From contig CABSMK010000071.1 in assembly GCA_902478825.1 (NCBI GenBank), positions 1-8,375 of the forward strand: a stretch of DNA of 8,375 nucleotides, written 5' to 3'. The position numbers were made by a program, and so were the translations under genes. The notes under the pieces are model-generated. The model ran no database searches. It was not told where the DNA came from and saw nothing but the letters and a program-made list of their open reading frames with translations. The stretch is from an uncultured Collinsella sp. Its GTDB lineage: Bacteria; Actinomycetota; Coriobacteriia; Coriobacteriales; Coriobacteriaceae. Below are positions 1 through 7,033 of this stretch, piece after piece; within the stretch, counting starts at the first letter, position 1; every line of letters begins with the position of its first letter.

Positions 1-47
1 GAGATCTGCGCATGTCTCGTGGGCTCGGAGATGTGTATAAGAGACAG
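1..47 (+). other. Residual Illumina Nextera i7 primer/adapter (assembly artefact)
   Basis: Bases 14-47 match the Nextera read-2 transposase adapter exactly; it ends in the 19-base mosaic end AGATGTGTATAAGAGACAG (29-47). Bases 6-13 (CTGCGCAT) sit where the 8-base i7 index belongs and match, from memory, index N722. Bases 1-5 (GAGAT) match the end of the P7 primer. Genuine genome sequence therefore starts at 48. Any gene call reaching into 1-47 is false, including a short plus-strand frame starting with the typical adapter peptide MSRGLGDVYKRQ. Confidence 0.98.
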
Positions 48-3000
48 GTCTTGGGTGTGCCGGGATCGGGCGTCGGCACGGGCGTCTCGGGCTTCTTGTA
101 CGTGTTGTTGAACACGATACCCTCGACGCTCTTATCGCCCTTGGCAAAGGCGACATTCGCCTTGAGGTTGCCCTCGCCGTCGTCGACCACGTTGACGGTC
201 GCGGTAAAGACGGACTTGTCGTAGGTTATACCGGCCTCGTCGCCCTTGACCTCGCTGATGGTGTAGACGTACGTACCGGGCTCGCTGTACTCGAACTTGT
301 CGAAGTTGATCTTACCGTCGGCATCGTTGGTGACGGCGGACTCGATGCCCTCGCCAACGAGCTTAAAGCTGAACTCGTCCTTCTTGAGCTCGCGTCCCTC
401 GAGCACCTTGATGGCGCCGATGGAGACCTGCGTGGGCATGGCGTGATACTTGTTGGTAAAGCCAGCCGACTCGGTGGTTCCCTCGAGCTTGTGCGTCGCG
501 GTCAGCGTACCGTCGCCGTTGTCGGAAACGGTGGTCACGACGGTGTAGGTCGTGCCGTCATAGGTGACGCCCTTGTACAGGCCGAGCGCGTTGGGGCAAG
601 CCTCGCGCAGCGTGTACGTGTGCGTGCCGGGCGCCTCGTAGCGGATCGGGCTCAGTGTCACAGTGCCGTTGGCGTCGTTGGCGCCGCTTGCGACAACCAC
701 GTCGTCCTCGAGCAGATCAAACGTGAACTCGCCAGCTGCAAGGTCGCGTCCGGTCAGACGCTTGACCGTCTTGACCTGATCGGTCACGGAAGAATCGGTA
801 GGCGCCACGCTGTAGGTGTTGGTGAACGTGAAGGCAGCACCGTCGTCGCCTTCGCGCTTGACGCTCAGATGTCCGGTGCCGTCGTCAGTCACGGTATAGG
901 AAACCTTGCGCGTGGCGTTGGCGTCGTTAGTCACGCCAGGGGCGCTGCCGGTCTCGGTTACCGTGTACGTAAAAGTGTGCGAGCGCGGAGCGGTGGGGGC
1001 CGCAGGCTCGGGCTCGTCGGCGTTGGCGTCAGCGTCGGCCTCTTCAGCTTCGGTCTCGTCAGCCTCGTCGGCCTCGGCCTCGTCAGCTTCGTCCGCCTCG
1101 GCCTTATCGGTCGCATCGTCCGCCACGCCCAGGGCGCGGTTGAGGTCCTCGAGCGTAAAGTGGATCTTGCCAAAGTCCACGTTGCCGGCCGCGTCGTTGG
1201 TTGCGGTCGTGCGCTCGGGCATCGGGGCACCAGCCTCGTCGGCGGTCACGGTAAAGGTGAACTTACCCGTGATGTCGGCCGGGGCCAGGCCCTCGGCAAC
1301 CTGGAGCTTCTTAGTACCGGTGAGCGCGGCATCGACGGCCTCGGCGCCGTAGACGTTCTCGAACAAGGGCTCGACGCCGCCGTAGTCGACCGTTGCCGTC
1401 AGGGTACCGTCACCGTTGTCGACGACGATAACCTTAAAGCCAAAGCTCCACGTTGTAGCGGAAACGCCATTTGGCAGCCCGAATAAATCTTCGTAGGCCG
1501 TGTAGTTAATGGTCCAGGCAAGCTTGCCGTCCTTATCGGTACGATGGGCAAGCCCAGCAGACTCAAGATCGGCAAGCATCTTGGTGTCGTAGTGCAGAAC
1601 ATCAAAGCTCACGTGCCCGCCGATATTGGGCTTGAGATTTTCATAACCCACAAGCTCACCCTGATAGGCGATACCGAACCAGAACTCGCCGTCGACCATC
1701 GGGCGACCGGTCAGGGTCTTGGCGGCAACGACCTGAGCAGCGGTGCCACCAGGCGTGTTGGTCGTAGCGCTATAACTGTTGACGAACGGAACCACGGCGC
1801 TCTCGACCGCAGCCGCGCCGGTCTTGTACTCGGTCACCAGCGTGCCCTCGGAACCGCCGGAGACGGTCGTCGTGGCGGTGAGCGTACCGGCGGTGTCGTC
1901 GGCGATGGCGATCGTCACGGTGCGGACAGCGTCGTCGTAGGTGTAACCCGGCTGGTCGTCGTTCTTCTCGGCCACGGTGTACGTAAAGGTCTTGCCGGCA
2001 TCAGCCTGCGTAAATTTGACCTCATGGCCCGCCAGGATGTCAATCTGACCGACCGTTCCCTCTATCGTTGCAGGGGACTCGAAGTTGTTGGCCCCGGGAA
2101 GCAGGCCAAGTGCGCGAGCCGAATCATCGTCGGCGGGCGTCACGGTAAAGGTGAACTGCCCCTCGGTCATGGGACGTCCGTAGAGGGTCTTGCTGAGCTT
2201 GAGGCCGCCGGCCGCGGCGTAATCGAGCTCAGTGCGGTACGTGTTGGTAAAGCGTCCGTTTTCCTTCTTGGTGACGTTTGCGGTCAGGTTGCCATCGCTG
2301 TCCTCGGTCACGGTCACTTCGGCGGTTGCGACATGCGCGTCATACGTCATACCGACCGTGCTGCCCGCGTTCTCGCGAATCTCGTACTTATAGGTTCCGG
2401 CGGCAGCGTAGTGAATCTTGCCGAACTTGATGGCGGCGATGCCGTCCTTCGCGTCCTTCTTGCTCACGGTTACGGTTGCGGGATCGGGCAGCGGGGCGCC
2501 TTCGGGGGCGGTGATGGTAAAGCTAAACTCGTCCCCATCCGTCCAGTCGCGGCCGCTGATGACCTTGCTCAGGTCAAAGTCGAGCTCTGCATCGAGCGGG
2601 GTTACGCTGTAGGTGTTCTTGAACTCGGCGGGCTCGGTACCTTTCAGGACATGCTCGGCCTTGAGGGTGCCGTCGCCGTTGTCCGTGATGGTGGTCTCGA
2701 TGGTGTACTTGGCGTCGCTGTAGGTGACGCCCTTGCTGGTGGTTCCGCCCTTGGCCTCGCGCAGCGTGTAGGTGTGCTTACCAAGCTTGTCGTAGGCGAT
2801 CTTGTCCATGGCGATCGTGCCGTCGGCAGCGTTGGTGCCCTTGGCGACAACCTCGTCGCCCTCGACCAGCTCAAAAGAGAACTCGCCGGCAGCAAGCTCA
2901 CGCCCGGTCAGGACCTTGTTCGCGGTGATCTGGTCGGTGACGCTCGTCTCGACAGGCGTCACGTTATAGGTATTGGTGAACGTAAATGCCACATCGCCGT

Positions 3001-6000
3001 CCGGCTTGCAGGATACGCTCAGATTGCCCTTGCCGTCATCGGTCACGGTGAAGGAAACCTCGCGCGACAGCTTGGCGTCGTTGGTCACGCCAGCGACCTC
3101 GCCGGACTCGGTCACGGTATAGGTAAAGGTGTGCTCGCGCTTCTCGGGCTTCTCGCCCAGAGCCTTGTTAAGGTCGTCGAGCGTAAAGGTAATCTTGCCA
3201 AAGTCGACCTTGCCCTTGGCATCATTGGTCACGCTCGCATTCGCGGGCATGGGTGCGCCCTCTTCACCGGTCACGGTAAAGGTGAACTTGCCGGCAATGT
3301 CAGCCGGGGTCAAGCCGTCGGCGACCTGCAGGTTCTTGATGCCCGCAAGCGATGCCTCGGCAGCATTCGTGGTGTAGGCGTTCTTGAACTCGATACTCTT
3401 GACGTCCTCGGCGCCCTTCAGCTCGTGCGTGGCCACCAGCTGGCCCTTGCCGTTATCGCTGATGGTCGTCACGATGGTGTAGAACGCGTCATCGTAGTCA
3501 ATACCGCCGGCGTTGCCCTTAACCTCATGCAGCATGTAGGTGTGCCGGCCGATCTCGGTGTACTTGATGGCACTGAACGTCACCTTGCCGTCGGCGGCGT
3601 TCTTAACGGTCTCGATAAGATCAGAGTCCTCACCCTTAATCTCGCGCAGCTCAAAGCTGAACTCACCGGCCGTAAGGTCGCGCCCGGTCAGAGACTTGGT
3701 CACGTCAATCTTGTCGGTAGCGCTGGACTCAACAGGCTCCGCAGTGTAGGCGTTCTTGAACTCGGTCTCGTCGGCTTCGCTCCAAGTCACCTTCACAGCG
3801 GCGCTGAGCTCGCCCCTCTTGTTGGGCGTTACCGTCACGGTGACCTCCGCGACGTTCTTGCTGTAGGCAATGCCGTCAACCGTGGTCCCGGCGTTCTTTT
3901 CGCTGACCCTGTAGACGTACGTGCCAGGCTCGGTGTATTTGATCGTGCCGAAGTCGATAACAGCCTTACCATTGTCGTCCAGATCGTCCTTGGTCACAGA
4001 CGCGGTCACGGGCGCTGTCGCGGACTCGGGTATCGGGGCACCGTTCTCGGACGTCAGCCCAAACTCAAACGTGTCCCCCTTCGTCCAGTCGCGACCCTCG
4101 AGCACCTTGGTCAGGCCAAAGCCGGCCTCGGTTTCTACCGTTGCCGGCGTCATGTTGTACGCAAAGCTAATCTTGCCGTTGTTGCCCAGGTAGGAATTGA
4201 CATGCGTCGCGGTCGCCTTGGCGGACACGTTGTTCCACTTGGGGTTGAGAACGTCGGTCGCAGTGCCAGTGTTGTTGCCGCCCACGCTGCCCTTGGTAGT
4301 GTGGAGCTCGTCGATAAAGGCCAGACGCGCGGTTCCCACGCTAAACGAAAGGTTGCCGTCCTTGTCGGCAACAATAGCGCCGTCAAACTTCGCAGCGTCG
4401 CCGCCGATAAACTCGATGACGGCGGTGGCGGGCTTGGCCTCGCCGTTCGAGCCCTGCTCCTCAAACTCATCCTTGTAGTAATAGGTGCCGGTATCTGTCA
4501 GCGAATTCTTTGCAGGCTGCGTGCAGCCCTTGTCCGTGTAAATGGGAGTCTGCTTCTGGAAGTAGTAGTAGCGGTTGGTGTCGGCCGGCTCAAAGGTCGC
4601 GACCGTATCACCCAACGCACCACCGCTCCACTTGTTCGCGTAGAAACTCACGGTCTTGGTGCCGTCAACGACAGTCGTATTGTTCTCGATGTAGTCCTTG
4701 AGTCCCGTGACCTTCTCAGGCGTAAACAGGTTATCGAGGGCGTCCCTCTTCACGCTCGAGGCATACTTCACCTGAATGGGCTTAACGCTGTCGACCGAAA
4801 GCTTGCCGTCTACGGTCTTAAAGTGACTCAGCGGAATCAACGACGCAGGAATATTGACCGTTACGATATCGCCCTTCTGGGGATTGTCATCGCCGGCGCG
4901 CTGCACGGTAATGAGCAGGTCTTTTGCCTTGCCGGCGAACTCGTAGGTGTCGGTATTGGTCTCTTTGTTGACCGTCTTGCTCGCCTTGGTAAACGGCGTG
5001 CCGTTGATGACGACTTCGGCAAATCCGTCGACCTGCATAAAGTCGCCTAGCTCGTCGGTAAACGTGATGTAGCCGGACTTGGTCTCGTCGTAGCCCTTAT
5101 GGATTTCGGTCGGATAAGGCGGCTCCGATGTGATGGCCTGAGAGATGTCATCGAAGACCTTCTTGAGCTCTTCGGCATTGGTCGCCGACTTATAGTAGTC
5201 GGAGTTTTCCGCACGCGTGCCGTGAGCGTTCCATGCCGTGGCATTGGGATAGTTGCTCGAAACGGCCTGCATGAACTTGTTTTCTTGGCTTGTATTCGAA
5301 TCTTGGATACTGGCGCTGGGGTTCGCACCGTCAAAGATGCCGATGGTATAGACGGCAGCCTTGCTGTCCTTCATATTCTTGGCAGCCGTCACAGCATCGT
5401 TGGCGACGCCAGGGTCAAACTTGTCAACTTTCGTTGGCGTGCCGTCGGTAAAGAACACAACAATCTTCTTGGCGTCCGCGCGACCAGAAGTGATGCCCTC
5501 GGCCAGTTCTAGACCATAGTCGGCACGCGTGGCGCCGGCAGGCTTAATAGCCTTAATTGTTTTCTTAAGATCAGTCACGCCGGGGCCGGAGCAATCGGTC
5601 AGGCCCGACATCACCTGCGAGTAGTTGTAGGTGTAGCCGTCAGCGCGATAGGTATCATTACCGACCTTTTTGGTCGTATCTCCCGAAAACTTAACGATAG
5701 CAACCTTATGTTGCCTATCCACGCCCTCGATACCCTCGTTTTGCTTGGCAATAGTATCGATAAAGCTATAGGCAGCGTTCTTCAGAGCTGTAATGCGCTT
5801 AGTGTTGTCGGTATCGCCCATAGCGCGATCCATTGAGCCAGAAGCATCCAGCACCATCACGATGTCGAGCGGCGTGGTAACCGTCACGGTTGAATTAGAC
5901 GTCGAGGACATGGCCGAAAGTGTAGTCAGAAAATCCGACTCTTCGTTTTTCTCGGTTGCCTTGACCGTCTTGTCGGTCCAGATTCGGCCGACGTTTTGGG

Positions 6001-6208
6001 TCGTTACCTTATTGCCACCGTGGCCTGCCGCCCAGATTTCCCAGCGACCGCTGGTATCGGGGTCGACAACCTTTCCGGCCATTGTCGGTCCGTCCATTCC
6101 GGTGCTGGACCTGGCGTTGGCCTCGGGCAGCATGGCAAATGCTGCAGCCGGCAACACCAGCACTACGGCCAGTATCACCGCCAAGAGACCCCTCGTGTAC
6201 TTACTCAT
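48..6208 (-). CDS. Giant VWA and Spy0128/FctA-repeat surface protein (pilin/adhesin-like), 3'-truncated
   Basis: The frame runs from ATG at 6206-6208 without a stop to the adapter: 2053 full codons plus two bases. Residues 1-25 or 1-32 are a signal peptide (MSKYTRG, a hydrophobic core, then AFA or ANA as cleavage sites). Residues about 115-361 form a VWA domain with all MIDAS residues visible: DASGS at 121-125, T227 and D255 in FTDG. Residues about 362-690 are a Tyr-rich region I cannot name, including FTDELGDF (~385) and NRYYYFQ (~545). Residues about 692-2037 are ten Spy0128-type domains, each with a K near the first strand and an F-x-N-x-Y at the end. Residues 2038-2053 are a Pro/Thr linker (KKPETPVPTPDPGTPK) of the kind that precedes a sortase motif; the anchor is beyond the contig. 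VWA joined to isopeptide domains resembles sortase-assembled pilus-tip adhesins, so adhesion is inferred. The start is supported by an AAGGGAG ribosome site five bases upstream. It could instead be a single wall-anchored stalk protein. Confidence 0.93.
446..1339 (-). repeat. C-B domain pair, copy 2 (R8-R9)
   Basis: Residues 1624-1921. This is the second copy of the R3-R4 block, differing mainly by a 45-residue acidic insertion in R8. The third domain differs between copies: R4 is followed by type A (R5), R9 by type B (R10), so the visible duplication covers two domains. Confidence 0.8.
986..1120 (-). repeat. Acidic low-complexity insertion inside domain R8
   Basis: Residues 1697-1741 are almost entirely Ala, Asp and Glu (repeated EADEADEAEA-like wording), then a short Pro/Ala stretch. 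The DNA is correspondingly repetitive on the plus strand (recurring gcctcgtc, tcggcctcg). Paralogous R3 has only a short GEKPEKRE loop here. The insertion lies in the loop before the HTFTYTVTE strand, so it should protrude rather than break the fold. Confidence 0.85.
2609..3361 (-). repeat. C-B domain pair, copy 1 (R3-R4)
   Basis: Residues 950-1200. This pair shares order and wording with R8-R9: LQVADGL against LQVAEGL, PADIAGKFTFTV against PADITGKFTFTV, TNTYNVTP against TNTYSVAP, and SVTDQI against SVTDQV. The shared junction between the two domains suggests they were duplicated as a block. Similarity is also visible in DNA, for example around 3173-3210 against 1141-1178. Confidence 0.8.
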
Positions 6209-6213
6209 CGCGT

Positions 6214-6220
6214 CTCCCTT
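6214..6220 (-). promoter_or_regulatory. Ribosome binding site of the giant surface protein gene
   Basis: AAGGGAG on the minus strand ends five bases before the ATG at 6208. The following residues form a good signal peptide, which fixes the start. I found no convincing -35/-10 pair between here and the half-site cluster at 6310-6340; TTGCGT and TGATAC are present but 20 bases apart. Confidence 0.75.
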
Positions 6221-6309
6221 CTCGCAGGCTCAGACCTTGTATCAGCCTAAAGTTACGGAATAAGACGCAATTAGGGCAGGTGACACATGTTCCAGATTCG
6301 GTTTTGGGC

Positions 6310-6340
6310 GTGAGACAAATGTCTCACCAAAGTTGAGACA
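6310..6340. promoter_or_regulatory. Putative operator: three TGAGACA half-sites
   Basis: GTGAGACA (6310-6317), AA, TGTCTCAC (6320-6327) is a perfect 18-base inverted repeat with a 2-base centre. A third half-site, TGAGACA, lies at 6334-6340 and forms a second inverted pair with 6320-6326 across a 7-base gap. A degenerate copy, TGACACA, is at 6281-6287. The cluster is about 100-130 bases upstream of the surface protein start, a normal position for activator or repressor binding. The regulator is not in the window and I do not recognise the motif. Confidence 0.6.
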
Positions 6341-6385
6341 CGAGCGTTTTCGCAGGAAAACGGGTGCGACTCGGAGCCATCAGGC

Positions 6386-6421
6386 AAAAATGATCCGTTT
6401 TCCTCCGCCCTTGGGGGATCA
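6386..6421 (-). terminator. Weak intrinsic-terminator-like hairpin
   Basis: On the minus strand TGATCC (6421-6416) can pair with GGATCA (6396-6391), directly followed by five T (6390-6386). The stem is only 6 bp around a 19-base loop, so strength is doubtful. It would stop read-through from the hydrogenase operon before the surface protein gene. Confidence 0.35.
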
Positions 6422-6448
6422 ATGGCTGTTACCGATATGATGCCATTT

Positions 6449-6602
6449 CAAAACTATGCCGGTTTACTACGATAAAAAGAAGGCGTCCGACCACGCGTGG
6501 CTTTTTCGCAAAGCTGCAAGCCGTCTACCTGCGGTTTTGGTTTTACCACATGCGGTGTGGTTAGGAGTAGGCGATTTGTCGTAGTAATCCGGCATAGTTT
6601 TG
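6449..6602. repeat. 154-bp element with 28-bp imperfect terminal inverted repeats (MITE-like or structured RNA)
   Basis: The left arm 6449-6476 and right arm 6575-6602 are reverse complements at 26 of 28 positions; the mismatches are 6463/6588 and 6473/6578. Outer arm sequence is CAAAACTATGCCGG. The 98-base interior contains the palindrome CCACGCGTGG (6491-6500) and a hairpin CCACA TGCGG TGTGG near the right arm, so a single strand could fold into a long stem with two small side hairpins. There is no coding frame of note and no clear target-site duplication at the ends. It may be a miniature inverted-repeat transposable element, a structured non-coding RNA or 3'-end element, or a recombination site; the sequence alone does not decide. 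Confidence 0.7.
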
Positions 6603-6633
6603 TTCGCGACGGCACAACCGTGCGTTCACGCGC

Positions 6634-6667
6634 GGGGCCGGTGGGGCATTTTTGCCCCACCGGCCCC
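6634..6667 (-). terminator. Perfect 15-bp GC-rich hairpin after the hydrogenase operon
   Basis: GGGGCCGGTGGGGCA (6634-6648) and its exact complement (6653-6667) enclose a TTTT loop, starting ten bases past the echF stop. The stem is very stable, but neither strand has a T-tract after it, so it is not a classical intrinsic terminator. It may pause polymerase, work with a termination factor, or protect the 3' end of the operon mRNA. Confidence 0.6.
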
Positions 6668-6677
6668 TATTCCAGCG

Positions 6678-7019
6678 CTATGCCGGCTTGGTTTCTATCG
6701 TGAGAGTCTTGTCCGCCGCAACCGGAGTACGGGCGGCGTCCATAGTCAGGCAGTGCTTGGGGCAGCTTTCGATGCACTCGCCGCACACCACGCAGGCGTA
6801 CGGGTCGATCGACCACGTTCCGCCCTTGCGATCGACCGCGAGCGCGCCCGCCGGGCAGCGGCGCGCGCACATGCCGCAGCAAATGCACACGTCCATGTCG
6901 TTGACGATATGCCCGCGCAGGCGCTCGGGTGCCGCGAGCTTCTCCTGCGGATAGCACACCGTGACCGGCTGCTTGACCATAGAGCCCAAGGCCGTCTTGG
7001 CAAATGTCAGTAAACTCAT
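6678..7019 (-). CDS. echF: Ech-type hydrogenase ferredoxin-like subunit, 2x[4Fe-4S] (EchF/NuoI-like)
   Basis: This 113-residue protein is a polyferredoxin subunit of the energy-converting hydrogenase, passing electrons from reduced ferredoxin towards the small subunit. Two complete C-x2-C-x2-C-x3-C-P motifs are visible: C45, C48, C51, C55 and C76, C79, C82, C86, each giving one [4Fe-4S] cluster. C22, C47 and C90 are additional cysteines. The N-terminal 40 residues (start MSLLTFAKTALG) resemble the amphipathic lead-in of NuoI-type subunits, and there is no transmembrane segment, so it should sit on the cytoplasmic face. The start lies 7 bases after the echE stop, and the ribosome site overlaps that stop, which implies translational coupling. 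It is the last gene before the GC-rich hairpin. HycF or HyfH of formate hydrogenlyase are close relatives, but the separate, short EchE next door favours Ech. Confidence 0.9.
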   Translation of the reverse strand: MSLLTFAKTALGSMVKQPVTVCYPQEKLAAPERLRGHIVNDMDVCICCGMCARRCPAGALAVDRKGGTWSIDPYACVVCGECIESCPKHCLTMDAARTPVAADKTLTIETKPA

Positions 7020-7025
7020 GCCGCA

Positions 7026-7033
7026 CCTACCTT
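7026..7033 (-). promoter_or_regulatory. Ribosome binding site of echF, overlapping the echE stop
   Basis: AAGGTAGG on the minus strand contains the TAG stop of echE (7029-7027) and lies six bases before the echF ATG. Ribosomes finishing echE would therefore arrive at the echF start, keeping the subunits in proportion. Confidence 0.65.

Larger units (their letters stand above)
89..4140 (-). repeat. Array of ten Spy0128-like isopeptide domains (R1-R10)
   Basis: Predicted cross-link triads (Lys, catalytic Glu, Asn; protein numbering) are R1 K701/E770/N819, R2 K838/E895/N943, R3 K958/E1034/N1079, R4 K1098/E1151/N1198, R5 K1215/E1279/N1322, R6 K1340/E1414/N1477, R7 K1497/none/N1618, R8 K1633/E1752/N1797, R9 K1816/E1869/N1919 and R10 K1934/E1986/N2035. 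Typical landmarks are K-x-L-x-G-R followed by GEFSFEL, Y-T-x-x-E, DNGDGTL and F-x-N-x-Y. By sequence the units fall into types A (R1, R5; GRDWT), B (R2, R4, R9, R10; GEFSFEL-like), C (R3, R8; LQVA-x-GL replaces LxGR), D (R6) and E (R7). Residue roles are assigned by analogy with the streptococcal Spy0128 pilin. Spontaneous Lys-Asn bonds would make the stalk resistant to force and proteases. Confidence 0.88.
6209..6677. other. Intergenic region without a protein gene
   Basis: No frame here has a plausible product; the 60-140-codon open frames on both strands lack ribosome sites and family resemblance. In the direction of transcription (minus) it holds the GC-rich hairpin 6667-6634, the inverted-repeat element 6602-6449, a 6-bp AATGGC/GCCATT hairpin (6447-6421), a terminator-like hairpin (6421-6386), mutually exclusive hairpins (6404-6345), the TGAGACA cluster (6340-6310) and the leader of the surface protein gene. 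Confidence 0.8.

Noticed and set aside
12..224. Short plus-strand frame starting MSRGLGDVYKRQ
   Set aside because: Its first residues are translated Nextera adapter and the rest is antisense to the surface gene.
443..1486. A 347-codon open frame on the plus strand
   Set aside because: Antisense shadow of domains R7-R10, with low-complexity Val/Gly-rich product.
48..4140. Tandem repeats considered as a possible CRISPR array or satellite DNA
   Set aside because: The periodicity is about 300-490 bases, follows protein domains in one frame, and the copies diverge as coding paralogues do.
1544..5050. A 1168-codon open frame on the plus strand
   Set aside because: It is antisense to the surface protein array. 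Its product has no recognisable domain and no ribosome site; it is open because the GC-rich, repetitive coding strand rarely gives stops in that frame.
6454..6703. Short frames of about 68 codons on both strands across the inverted-repeat element
   Set aside because: They have no ribosome site or family resemblance, and they run through the inverted repeat and the GC hairpin.
6667..7026. A 119-codon minus-strand frame overlapping echF
   Set aside because: It lies in another frame of echF, which has two complete [4Fe-4S] motifs and a ribosome site.
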